NCBI RefSeq assembly: GCF_024498295.1
Contig: NZ_CP101827.1
Coordinates: 1,306,001-1,370,000 of the forward strand
DNA length: 64,000 bases
From: Thermocaproicibacter melissae
Lineage (GTDB): Bacteria > Bacillota > Clostridia > Oscillospirales > Acutalibacteraceae
Reading direction: 5' to 3'
A program made the position numbers and the translations under genes. The notes beneath the pieces are model-generated. The model saw only the letters and a list, made by a program, of their open reading frames with translations, had not been told where the DNA came from and did no database searches. This document shows, piece after piece, positions 1-8,300 of this stretch (position 1 is its first letter; each line of letters opens with the position of its first letter).

Positions 1-11
1 AAAGCCATACC

Positions 12-127
12 TGCGCAAAAAGTCCGTATTTTGCGCGTGAAGTACTTTGCTGGACAAAAACCGCATAGCAACCCTCGTGGGCGGTTACGGGCACGCCGTT
101 TCTTCGGCGTATAGGTGCTTTGTCAAG
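12..127. other. Inverted-repeat-rich segment below the HD phosphohydrolase gene (terminator or structured RNA)
   Basis: Three nested elements are visible. A GCGCAAAA/TTTTGCGC repeat spans about 12-36. An outer GACAAA/TTTGTC pair joins 53-58 to 119-124. Inside it are a hairpin ACGCCG/CGGCGT (93-98 with 105-110) and a helix AACCGC/GCGGTT (59-64 with 81-86). On the minus strand the latter is followed by TTTTTG, so it could be the terminator of the gene ending at 153. The closed multi-hairpin layout is more elaborate than a plain terminator, but I recognise no RNA family. Confidence 0.4.
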
Positions 128-152
128 GAACAGGCACAGACTTTTCCAGAAA

Positions 153-734
153 TTACTTCTGCTCATCGAGCGTTAGGCTGTAAGACGGCAGAAATTCTTC
201 CACAAAGCAGTCCGCTTCCGGAAGATTCATCTTTTTTATGGATTCCCGCAGCGCAGTTTCGGCGTCTGCAAATTCGTGGTTTCCCATTCTCTGTTCCTCC
301 ACGCACTTGATGACGGCGGAAATTTTGTCTGCCGCTTTCACAAGCGGCAGAAGTTCCCGGTCGCTTTCCTCCGGTTTCCCGAGAAGGGAGCGATATGTAG
401 GGCGCAAATCCTCCGGAAGAAGCGCGAGGAGCTTTTCGCGCGCCACGTTTTCAACCTCGCCGTAAGCGGAGCGGATTTTCGGGCTGAAGTACTTCACCGG
501 GGTCGGCATATCGCCGGTGATGATTTCCGTGGAATCATGGAACAAGGCAAGCAGAGCAGCCCGCTGCTCATCCACATGGCCGCCGAATCGCTTGTTGCGC
601 AGCACGGCAAGCGCGTGAGCAATAACCGCTGTTTCAAAGCTGTGTTCGCAGAGGTTCTCATTTCTGGTATTCCGCATCAGGCCCCAGCGGTTGATGTATT
701 TCATTCTTGAGAGCATGGCAAAAAAATGGTGCAT
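153..734 (-). CDS. HD-domain phosphohydrolase, YfbR (5'-deoxynucleotidase) type
   Basis: A 193-residue cytosolic protein resembling the YfbR family, metal-dependent HD enzymes that dephosphorylate deoxynucleoside 5'-monophosphates. Metal ligands are visible: His31 in CEHSFETA, His66-Asp67 in LFHDSTE, and Asp136 in KAADKIS. GDMPTPVKYF (74-83) is a typical YfbR segment. The length is normal for the family. The ATG at 734 follows AGGGGAAATGAATT, a good ribosome site. It stands alone on the minus strand, divergent from the YfhO-type gene at 907. Exact substrate preference cannot be read from sequence. Confidence 0.85.
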   Translation of the reverse strand: MHHFFAMLSRMKYINRWGLMRNTRNENLCEHSFETAVIAHALAVLRNKRFGGHVDEQRAALLALFHDSTEIITGDMPTPVKYFSPKIRSAYGEVENVAREKLLALLPEDLRPTYRSLLGKPEESDRELLPLVKAADKISAVIKCVEEQRMGNHEFADAETALRESIKKMNLPEADCFVEEFLPSYSLTLDEQK

Positions 735-862
735 AATTCATTTCCCCTTCCCCGCGCAAAAACTACGTCTTGCACAATATTCTTTTCTCATCATAAAGGA
801 AGTTACGAAGATTTCAAGGTTATCATAAAAATTTCATCGTTTTATGTTTTTTTCCTAAAAGT

Positions 863-900
863 TCTTATGCTATAATGAATTTATTATCCAAGTTGGGGGC
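863..900 (+). promoter_or_regulatory. Extended -10 promoter for the YfhO-type gene
   Basis: TATAAT at 871-876 is preceded by TATGC, giving an extended -10 (TGnTATAAT). The -35 region is only a T-rich tract. A GGGGGCGAGG ribosome site follows near 895-904. Inferred by eye. Confidence 0.5.
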
Positions 901-906
901 GAGGCA

Positions 907-3321
907 GTGGTGCCGTTACACATCCTGAGGGACAGCAGCACACCCGGCTTTTACCGGCGAAAAGCCTTTTTCTATGGACTTGGTGTTGCGTTCCTGTTTT
1001 TTATTCCGTTTATCATTTTTGACCAAGGCTACTTTCTCTTTTACGGAGATTTTAATGTTCAGCAGGTTCCGTTCTACCAGATGTGCCATGATTCCATACG
1101 CAATGGAGAATGGGGCTGGAACTGGAAAACCGACCTTGGAGCCAATTTCATCGGTTCTTATACGTTCTACCTGCTTGGCAGCCCGTTTTTCTGGCTGACC
1201 ATTCCGTTCCCGAGCTGGATGGTGCCGCACCTGATGGGCCCGCTTCTGATTCTCAAGTTCGGCTGCGCGACCCTTACCTCATACGTTTACCTGGAACGGT
1301 ACGCCAAACACCCGGATTATGCCATCATCGGAGCCATGCTCTACGCGTTTTCCGGTTTTTCCGTCTACAATATCTTCTTTAACCATTTCCACGAAGCAAT
1401 CATCTTCTTCCCGCTCATGCTCTGGGCACTGGACGAATACATGTATGAGCGGCGGCGCTGCACGTTCGCAATTACGGTTTTCCTCTGCTGCACCGTCAAC
1501 TATTACTTCTTTGTTGGACAGGTTGTTTTCCTCCTGATTTACTGGACTGTGAGGATGCTTTCCGGAAGCTGGACAATCACAATGAAAGACTTCCTGCTTC
1601 TGTTCTGCGAATCCGTCATCGGCGTGCTGTGCTCCTGCCTGCTTCTGATTCCGACAATTCTGGCCGTTTTGCAAAATCCGCGCATTTCCGACCCGCCGAA
1701 CGGCTGGGGAGCGCTTCTCTACGACTATAACCAGCGCTACCTGCACATTTTGGAGTGTTTCTTCTTCCCGCCGGACATTCCGGCAAGGCCGAATTTCACC
1801 CCGAACTCCGAGGCGAAATGGGCATCTCTCGGCGCGTGGCTGCCGCTGTTCAGCATGAGCGGGGTCATTGCGTTCCTGCAGTACAAAAAGAAGCATTGGC
1901 TGAAAACAATGCTTCTCATCCTTTTCCTCATGGCAGGCGTGCCGGTCCTCAACGCCGCCTTCCAGCTTTTCAACATGGCGTATTACGCTCGCTGGTACTA
2001 TATGCTCACGCTGATGATGTCTCTTGCCACCATCGCCTGCCTGCAATATGCAGACGTCGACTGGAGGCGCGCGATCCACTGGACGCTTGGCATAACACTT
2101 GGCATTGCGCTTCCCATCGGATTGATGCCTCGCTCCGTCTCCGATACGGACACAGCAGAGAAGAAGTTATCCTTTGGACTGGAAGATTACCCAACCCGCT
2201 TCTGGGCTTATGTTGCGGTTGCTCTGCTCAGCTTGGCGCTGCTCGTGATGGTATTCCAGTATTACCAGCGCAACAGGCGCAAATTCCTGAGCTCCTGCAT
2301 GCTCGGCATCGCGCTTGTGAGCGTGATCTACTCCGCCTATTTCATTGCGCTCGGCAAAACGCAAAGCGATGACACGCACCACTGGATTATTCCCTATTCT
2401 CTGAACAAAGGGGCCGACATTCATCTACCGGACAGCGATCAGTTTAGCCGTGTCGACGTTTACGACGGCATGGACAACCAAGCGATGTTCTGGCAGAAAC
2501 CGACTATCCAGTGCTTCCACAGCATTGTCCCCGGCTCCGTCATGGAGTTCTACCCAACCATCGGCGTACAGCGCGACGTTGCCTCGCGCCCGGACACCAG
2601 CGTTTACGGTCTGCGCGGACTGACAAGCTGCCGCTGGCTGTTCTGCCCAAGCAATTCCAACCAGTCGTTTACCGATTCGACGGGCAAGGGCGTCATGCCG
2701 GGGTGGAGCTATTACGATACGCAGAATGGCTGCACCGTCTACCAAAACGATTACTACATTCCCATGGGCTTCAGCTATGACTATTACATCACCCGTTCCG
2801 AATACGACTCGACCAATCAGGCCGAACGGCACTTGCTTCTGCTAAAGGCGATTGTTCTCGAGGACTCCGACATTTTCCGGTATGGAAGCACACTGAAACA
2901 TCTCGACCTGGACACGCAGTCCTACACAGAAGAGGAATATTACAAAGACTGCCTCGCCCGAAAAGCAACTTCCTGCTCCTCGTTCGAGTACGACAGCAGC
3001 GGATTCACCGCGAAATTCAATTCAAACACTTCGCGCATCGTCTTCTTCAGTGTTCCGTATGAAAACGGCTGGAGTGCTGAAGTCAACGGCAAAAAGGTGG
3101 ATATCATCAAGTCCAACGTCGGCTTTATGTCCGTAGAAGTTCCGGCGGGAACCTCGGTCATTCACTTTACTTATCAGACACCGGGACTGAAACTCGGCGC
3201 AGCTGTTTCCGCAGGCGGAATTGCCCTCTTGCTTTTCTACTGGTATTTCACCAAGCCAACAGGCCGCAGAAAAGGGCAAATCGAGCAAGACCCTGTTCGA
3301 CAAACCGACGAAGTACAATAA
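907..3321 (+). CDS. YfhO-family polytopic membrane protein (GT-C-like, cell-wall polymer glycosylation)
   Basis: An 804-residue membrane protein of the YfhO family, whose characterised members act in glycosylation of wall polymers such as lipoteichoic acid. The first hydrophobic segment is near residues 22-38 and is followed by an extracellular-looking GDFNVQQVPFY. About a dozen hydrophobic segments follow, then a large hydrophilic beta-rich domain from about 480 and a last membrane span near 762-781. The tail is basic and acidic. The start is GTG at 907, placed by the GGGGGCGAGG site. The GT2 glycosyltransferase begins 19 bases downstream, so the pair is probably co-transcribed: the GT2 partner would make a lipid-linked sugar that this protein transfers outside. 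That pairing is inference. Confidence 0.8.
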   Translation: MVPLHILRDSSTPGFYRRKAFFYGLGVAFLFFIPFIIFDQGYFLFYGDFNVQQVPFYQMCHDSIRNGEWGWNWKTDLGANFIGSYTFYLLGSPFFWLTIPFPSWMVPHLMGPLLILKFGCATLTSYVYLERYAKHPDYAIIGAMLYAFSGFSVYNIFFNHFHEAIIFFPLMLWALDEYMYERRRCTFAITVFLCCTVNYYFFVGQVVFLLIYWTVRMLSGSWTITMKDFLLLFCESVIGVLCSCLLLIPTILAVLQNPRISDPPNGWGALLYDYNQRYLHILECFFFPPDIPARPNFTPNSEAKWASLGAWLPLFSMSGVIAFLQYKKKHWLKTMLLILFLMAGVPVLNAAFQLFNMAYYARWYYMLTLMMSLATIACLQYADVDWRRAIHWTLGITLGIALPIGLMPRSVSDTDTAEKKLSFGLEDYPTRFWAYVAVALLSLALLVMVFQYYQRNRRKFLSSCMLGIALVSVIYSAYFIALGKTQSDDTHHWIIPYSLNKGADIHLPDSDQFSRVDVYDGMDNQAMFWQKPTIQCFHSIVPGSVMEFYPTIGVQRDVASRPDTSVYGLRGLTSCRWLFCPSNSNQSFTDSTGKGVMPGWSYYDTQNGCTVYQNDYYIPMGFSYDYYITRSEYDSTNQAERHLLLLKAIVLEDSDIFRYGSTLKHLDLDTQSYTEEEYYKDCLARKATSCSSFEYDSSGFTAKFNSNTSRIVFFSVPYENGWSAEVNGKKVDIIKSNVGFMSVEVPAGTSVIHFTYQTPGLKLGAAVSAGGIALLLFYWYFTKPTGRRKGQIEQDPVRQTDEVQ

Positions 3322-3340
3322 ATTTGGGAGGTCATTCAAA

Positions 3341-4297
3341 ATGCCTGTCGTTTATTTAGTCATTCCCTGCTACAACGAAGAAAAAGTTCTTCCCGAAACC
3401 GTCAGCCGGCTGACGGATAAGCTGAACAAAATGCTGAACGCCGGCCTTGCCGACAAGGGCAGCCGCATGCTTTTCGTTGACGACGGCAGCCGTGACGCAA
3501 CCTGGGAACTGATCTCCAAATTCTGCGCCGAAAACGAACTTGTTGCCGGAATCAAGCTGGCGCACAACCGCGGCCACCAAAACGCGCTGCTTGCCGGTCT
3601 GATGACCGCACGCAAATACGCCGACTGCGTCGTGAGCCTTGACGCCGACCTTCAGGACGATGTAGATGTTCTGGACGAGTTCGTGCAGAAATTCATCGAC
3701 GGCTGCGACGTTGTTTACGGCGTGCGCAATAAGCGCGAGTCGGACACATTCTTTAAGCGCACAACAGCCGTCGGCTTTTACCGGTTCATGGAGAAGCTCG
3801 GCGTCAATGTCGTCTACAACCACGCAGACTACCGCCTGATGAGCCGCCGCGCGCTTGATGCGCTGAGTGAATACCGCGAGGTAAACCTGTTCCTGCGCGG
3901 CCTTGTTCCGCTCATCGGCTTTAAGAGCGATGTCGTTTACTATGACCGCCACGAGCGTTTCGCCGGGGAATCGAAGTACCCGCTTAAAAAGATGATTTCC
4001 TTCGCAGTGGACGGCATTACGTCCTTCAGCGTAAAGCCGCTCCAGCTGATATTCGGCCTCGGCGCAGCAATTTCGTTGGTCAGCCTTGTTGGTGTCATCT
4101 GGTCGCTCATCGCGCACTGCGCCCACGGCGCGGCAGCATGGATTATCGGCATTTGGTCGCTGTGGCTGCTCGGCGGTATTCTGCTTCTTTGCATGGGTGT
4201 CATGGGCACCTACATTGGCAAAATCTACGCAGAAGTCAAAGCTCGCCCGCGCTTCCTGATTGAGCAGTCGCTTAATTTGCCGGAGAAGGAAAAATAA
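3341..4297 (+). CDS. GT2 family glycosyltransferase, polyprenyl-phosphate sugar synthase type (GtrB/DPM1-like)
   Basis: A 318-residue protein with an N-terminal GT-A domain and two C-terminal membrane spans, the layout of enzymes that load a hexose or aminosugar onto undecaprenyl phosphate. Visible motifs are IPCYNEE (8-14), VDDGS (46-50), the DAD metal motif at 101-103 followed by LQDD, and HNRGHQNAL. The spans lie near 235-260 and 270-295. The start is ATG at 3341 with GGGAGGT nine bases upstream; reading further upstream would overlap the YfhO-type gene. The stop codon directly abuts the stop of the convergent permease gene with no spacer. Sugar specificity is unknown. Confidence 0.85.
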   Translation: MPVVYLVIPCYNEEKVLPETVSRLTDKLNKMLNAGLADKGSRMLFVDDGSRDATWELISKFCAENELVAGIKLAHNRGHQNALLAGLMTARKYADCVVSLDADLQDDVDVLDEFVQKFIDGCDVVYGVRNKRESDTFFKRTTAVGFYRFMEKLGVNVVYNHADYRLMSRRALDALSEYREVNLFLRGLVPLIGFKSDVVYYDRHERFAGESKYPLKKMISFAVDGITSFSVKPLQLIFGLGAAISLVSLVGVIWSLIAHCAHGAAAWIIGIWSLWLLGGILLLCMGVMGTYIGKIYAEVKARPRFLIEQSLNLPEKEK

Positions 4298-5116
4298 TCA
4301 TGTGTCCGCATCTTCCGGCCCGTAAAGTGCCGGAAGATTTTCCCCGAGATTATTGAACCCAAGAACAGCCAGAACAATCATGAATCCGGCGGAGAGAGAT
4401 TCCCACGGAGCTTTCAAAAGATATGCCTGTCCCTCGGCAAGCATCCGGCCCCAGCTCGGCGCAGGCGGCTGGATGCCGAGTCCGAGATAGCTCATGCCGG
4501 ATTCCGCGAGAATGGCGTTGGAAAGGCCGACAATGACAGCAGGTATGATAGACGGCAGGATATTCGGAAGGATATGCCGGTAGAGGATGCGCCGGGTCGA
4601 AACACCGCAGACACGCGCCGCTTGGACATATTCCCTGTTTTTCATCTGCTGCGCGCCGCTCCTCGCAATTCGGATATACCCCGGCAGAAATGCAATCGCC
4701 AGCGCCGGCACTATGGTAAACTTTCCTGCACCGTAGACCGTAACGGCCACGAGCGCCAACAGTACGCCCGGAAAAGAGGCCAGCGCATCGGTCAAGCGCA
4801 TGATGACAGCTTCCAGCACTCCACCCAAATACCCGGTGAAAAGGCCGATTGTGATGCCGATTGCCGCGCTCAGGGCAACGGTAGCCGTTGCAGCCAGCAG
4901 AGAATATCTTGCGCCGGTAATGGCGCGGCTGAAATTATCGCGCCCGAACTGGTCGGTGCCGAACCAGTGTGACAGGGAGGGCGGCAGAAACCGCTGTGCC
5001 GTGTTCATCGCATACGGGTCATACGGCGTGTAAAACAGGCTGACGACGGCAAGCAGAACCATGATGGCGATGATGGCAGCGCCGAGCCGAAAACGGAATT
5101 CTCGAGTATTTTTCAT
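4298..5116 (-). CDS. ABC transporter permease, DppC/OppC type
   Basis: A 272-residue inner-membrane permease for a peptide- or nickel-type importer. It has an N-terminal span (residues 12-32), the OppC N-terminal segment ending in HWFGTDQFGRD, then five spans. The EAA loop reads EYVQAARVCGVS, where the ATPase docks. The ATG at 5116 is chosen because AAGGGAGGC lies upstream; a TTG at 5140 overlapping the previous stop (TTGA) would add eight residues and cannot be excluded. It follows the DppB-type gene directly and ends against the GT2 gene. No ATPase gene follows. Confidence 0.88.
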   Translation of the reverse strand: MKNTREFRFRLGAAIIAIMVLLAVVSLFYTPYDPYAMNTAQRFLPPSLSHWFGTDQFGRDNFSRAITGARYSLLAATATVALSAAIGITIGLFTGYLGGVLEAVIMRLTDALASFPGVLLALVAVTVYGAGKFTIVPALAIAFLPGYIRIARSGAQQMKNREYVQAARVCGVSTRRILYRHILPNILPSIIPAVIVGLSNAILAESGMSYLGLGIQPPAPSWGRMLAEGQAYLLKAPWESLSAGFMIVLAVLGFNNLGENLPALYGPEDADT

Positions 5117-5136
5117 GAATTTTCCGCTGCCTCCCT

Positions 5137-6090
5137 TCAAGGTTCGCTCTTCATTCTCGGGTCAGCCGCCCGCTTCAGCAGGTCAGCCGCGAAATTGGCA
5201 ACGGTGACAAGAAACGCTATGTAAACAACAAGCGACTCCATCAAAGGGAAATCGCGCGAGTTCACAGCAGAAATCAAAAGCCGCCCAATGCCGGGAAGGC
5301 TGTATACCTGTTCAATCAGGATACTGCCGGAAAAAACCTCGGCGATTATCATTCCAAAGAGCGTAATCGCGGGAATCAAAGCGTTTTTCAGCACATGCTT
5401 TAGAAGGATGGCATTGTCCGAGAGTCCTTTGCTTTTTGCAGTGGCTACATAGCCGCTGTTTTTTTCTGCCAAAATGGAAGTGCGCAGGAATTTCGCAATC
5501 ACCGCGGCATTCGGCAGCGCAATGGCAAGCGCCGGAAAAATCAAATAGCGCAGAAAGCCCTGAAAATTCTGACGGTAATCGACATAAGCGCCGGGTGTAA
5601 AGATATGTAAGACAAGACCGAGCACCCAGATGCAAAGAATCCCGATAAAGAAATTCGGCAGCGCCAGATTCAGAACGGTGAGCGAGTCGAGGAGCCGACC
5701 CAAAAACGACCGGCTGCTTTTTGCGGACAACACGCCGGCCGGGAACGAAAGCAGCAAAATAAACACCAGCGCAAGCCCCGCGAGCCACGCCGTAACCGGC
5801 AATCGCTCAAAAATGAGCGCCGAAACCGGTTTGGAATACTGCAGCGATATACCCATATCGCCGCTCAGAAGTCCGCCGAGCCAGCTCAAATAGCGGACCG
5901 GCAGGCTTTTATCAAGCCCCAGTCTGGCGTGAAGCTCCGCAAGGCTCTGCGGCGTGGCCTCCGTGCCGAGAATCAACTGCGCAGGGTCGCCCGGAATCAG
6001 ATTGAACGCCAAGAACGTCAGAACCGTTACGAGAAACATCGTAATCAAAATGCCGAGTAGCTTTTGGAAGCAGTATGCAGCGGTCTTCAT
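5137..6090 (-). CDS. ABC transporter permease, DppB/OppB type
   Basis: A 317-residue permease with six hydrophobic segments; the first spans about residues 8-30. Family landmarks include NLIPGDPAQ, the GLDKSLPVRYLSWL segment typical of the DppB periplasmic loop, and the EAA loop GYVATAKSKGLSD. The ATG at 6090 follows GGTGGGATTTCC. It pairs with the downstream DppC-type permease to form the membrane channel, and lies 30 bases below the binding-protein gene. Confidence 0.9.
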   Translation of the reverse strand: MKTAAYCFQKLLGILITMFLVTVLTFLAFNLIPGDPAQLILGTEATPQSLAELHARLGLDKSLPVRYLSWLGGLLSGDMGISLQYSKPVSALIFERLPVTAWLAGLALVFILLLSFPAGVLSAKSSRSFLGRLLDSLTVLNLALPNFFIGILCIWVLGLVLHIFTPGAYVDYRQNFQGFLRYLIFPALAIALPNAAVIAKFLRTSILAEKNSGYVATAKSKGLSDNAILLKHVLKNALIPAITLFGMIIAEVFSGSILIEQVYSLPGIGRLLISAVNSRDFPLMESLVVYIAFLVTVANFAADLLKRAADPRMKSEP

Positions 6091-6120
6091 GGAAATCCCA
6101 CCTTTCCACCAACCATTGCT

Positions 6121-7656
6121 TCACCCAGCAGCTTTGATGGAAGAAGCATCGAAAACATACAGCGGGTAGGAAACGAATCCCGAAAATTCCTTCCGGAACA
6201 CATTGATGTTAGAAATATCCTGCAAAAACACGCTTGCGGCATCTTTGGAAAGCTGCTGCTGAGCCTTTTTATACAGTTCAATGCGTTTTGTCTCGTCTTT
6301 TTCTTCCGTCGCCTGACGGTACAGGTCGTCGTAGGCTGCACTGGAATAATTGATAAAGTTCTTTGCGTTTCCGGAGACATAGCGGCCCAAATAGCTTTTC
6401 GGCGAAAGCGTAGCGCCGTCTACGGAAATGATAGTCGCCTGATATTCGCGGTTCTGGTAGGCTTTGCTGAGCCACGTTGCAAAGTCGACCTGTTTAATCT
6501 GTGCGCGGATTCCGACTTCTTTGAGCTGGTTTACGATAACCTGCGCCGTGTCAACATGGACGGTGTAGTTGGACGGGACGGTGATGGTCATATCAAAGCC
6601 ACCTGCCAAGCCCGCCTGCGCCAGCAGCTGCTTTGCTTTCTGCACATTGCGGTCATAGGCGTGGGTCAGCGACGAATCGAAATACTTTTTGAGGCCCGGA
6701 ATCACCGGTGTTCCGCAGCGGACGCCTTTACCGAAATCCACCGTCTCGATAATGGCGTCGGGGTCGATTGCATAGCTGACAGCCTGACGGACTTCAACTT
6801 TATTAAACGGCTCCGCCTTATTGTTGAGGGCAAGCATCTGCACCGAATTAGAGTTGGTAGCAATTATGTTGAAATCGCCGGAAAGCTGCGACGCTACGTT
6901 GTTGGCAACGGCTGCCCCGTCGACGCTGCCGCTTTGCAAATCGGTCAGCAGCGTGTTGGAATCCGACTCCAGCTTGAAAGTCACGGTATCCAAATACGGC
7001 AGTCCCTTCTGCCAATAGTAAGGATTCTTTTTCAGAACAAGCGACTGCTGCGGCGTATAAGATACAAAGCTGTACGGCCCCGTTCCGATTGGAGAGGTAT
7101 CCTGCTTGTCATATCCCTTCGGCACAATCGCCGTCGTGAGGTATGGCAGAAAATCGGGGTCCGGATTTTTCAGATGAATTTTTATGGTGGACGAATCGGC
7201 AATTTCGACCGAGCGGATATTCTCCAGTTCGGCGACCAGCACTTTGCCGCCCGAAAGGCCGGCTGCGGTTTCGAGCGAATATTTTACGTCTTCTGCGGTA
7301 ACGTCCTCTCCGTTCTGGAATTTCACTCCTTTGCGGAGCTGAAACGTGTAGGTCAACGCATCTGCGGAAATCGAGCTTTTCTCGGCAACGGCAGGGCGCA
7401 GATTGCCGTCTTTGTCCGGCTTAACAAGCCCCTCAAAAATATTGAAAAGAATCATGCGCGTATCGGCGGAAGTCGCGAGGTACGGGTCGAGATGGCTCGG
7501 CTGCGTCTGCACGCCATATACAAATGTTCCGCCTTTTCCGTTACTCGTCTGGGAACCGGAAGATAAGTCATTGGTGTTTGAGCAAGCCGCAAGAGAGAAT
7601 AAAACGGCAACGGCTACTGAGGCAGATAGGAATTGTTTTACAAAACGATGTTTCAA
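6121..7656 (-). CDS. Peptide-type ABC transporter solute-binding lipoprotein (SBP family 5)
   Basis: A 511-residue extracellular lipoprotein: positively charged start, hydrophobic core and lipobox LAAC with Cys25 as the lipidation site, then a short Ser/Thr/Gly-rich linker. The mature part is a typical family 5 protein (DppA/OppA/NikA), with YNIFEGLVKPD-like and KNPYYWQKG segments. The start is TTG at 7656, eight or so bases after AAAGGCTGG. First gene of a three-gene operon with two permeases. The substrate may be di/oligopeptides or another small ligand; sequence alone does not decide. Confidence 0.88.
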   Translation of the reverse strand: MKHRFVKQFLSASVAVAVLFSLAACSNTNDLSSGSQTSNGKGGTFVYGVQTQPSHLDPYLATSADTRMILFNIFEGLVKPDKDGNLRPAVAEKSSISADALTYTFQLRKGVKFQNGEDVTAEDVKYSLETAAGLSGGKVLVAELENIRSVEIADSSTIKIHLKNPDPDFLPYLTTAIVPKGYDKQDTSPIGTGPYSFVSYTPQQSLVLKKNPYYWQKGLPYLDTVTFKLESDSNTLLTDLQSGSVDGAAVANNVASQLSGDFNIIATNSNSVQMLALNNKAEPFNKVEVRQAVSYAIDPDAIIETVDFGKGVRCGTPVIPGLKKYFDSSLTHAYDRNVQKAKQLLAQAGLAGGFDMTITVPSNYTVHVDTAQVIVNQLKEVGIRAQIKQVDFATWLSKAYQNREYQATIISVDGATLSPKSYLGRYVSGNAKNFINYSSAAYDDLYRQATEEKDETKRIELYKKAQQQLSKDAASVFLQDISNINVFRKEFSGFVSYPLYVFDASSIKAAG

Positions 7657-7847
7657 TTGAAATTCCAGCCTTTCAAAAATTATGGTAAAACGGTAAAAAG
7701 CTTCTCTTGTCCATTCCGCACGGCGGCTTTTACAATTTTTCGCTCATAATTTTCCGTAGGCTGCTTTGTCTCCGCCTGCGCGGAGCGTGACGCCGCTGCA
7801 GCCCCGTTTCATCCATAAGCCGCCAAAACGAAATATCCATACCGATT

Positions 7848-7936
7848 AAAAAAACCGCACTCCGAATCGAGCCCTTTTCCACGCCCGCGGCGAATACGTG
7901 GAAAATGGTTGAAGACCCGGAATGCGGTTTTTCTAT
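7848..7936. other. Large orphan inverted repeat with U-runs (terminator/attenuator-like)
   Basis: An outer helix pairs AACCGCACTCCG (from 7853) with CGGAATGCGGTT (to about 7931); an inner helix pairs TTTTCCACG with CGTGGAAAA. On the minus strand it ends in seven U; on the plus strand it ends in UUUUUC. No gene on either strand ends here. It lies about 190 bases upstream of the binding-protein start, so a 5' leader attenuator or the end of a short RNA is possible. The rest of 7657-8300 shows no convincing coding region. Confidence 0.5.
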
Positions 7937-8194
7937 TACGGCAGACATGATACCAGAAAATCAGTCTGGAATACTGGGCGGCACCGCGGCCGCAATTCTG
8001 CCAAAGAAAGCGCCATGCAAAGCGGAGGAGCGCCATTTTGCACATGAACCTGTCATGCACCTCTTCTCTCCTTCTTCGTCAATGCATGCTGTCCTTTCCC
8101 GTTTTCTTATTGTTATCATACTCGCTTGTGAAATATTTGTCAACCTGTTTATTCGGATTTTCGCAATTAAAATTCACAGAATTCTCCCCCCGAT

Positions 8195-8224
8195 TTCCAC
8201 TCTATTCTCAAAATGGTGTATAAT
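8195..8224 (+). promoter_or_regulatory. Probable sigma-A promoter for nifS-thiI-cinA
   Basis: TATAAT at 8219-8224, with TTCCAC at 8195-8200 (18-base spacing) as a weak -35. About 75 bases of leader precede the TTG start of the desulfurase. Confidence 0.5.
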
Positions 8225-8300
8225 AAAGTGAGCTTTTGTCCGTTTCCGCAAATTTATCCGAAAACGGCATATCCTTATGAGTAACAGGGGGCTTTGTCCG

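Noticed and set aside
6064-7566. A 500-codon open frame on the plus strand
   Set aside because: It is antisense to the binding-protein gene, whose lipobox and family motifs are clear; the plus-strand product is rich in Arg, Phe and Cys without recognisable domains.
7976-7989. GGGCGGCACCGCGG resembling the T-box antiterminator sequence
   Set aside because: It reads on the plus strand, whereas the hairpin upstream of the importer acts on the minus strand; no specifier stem, AGTA-type motif or following terminator was found before nifS.
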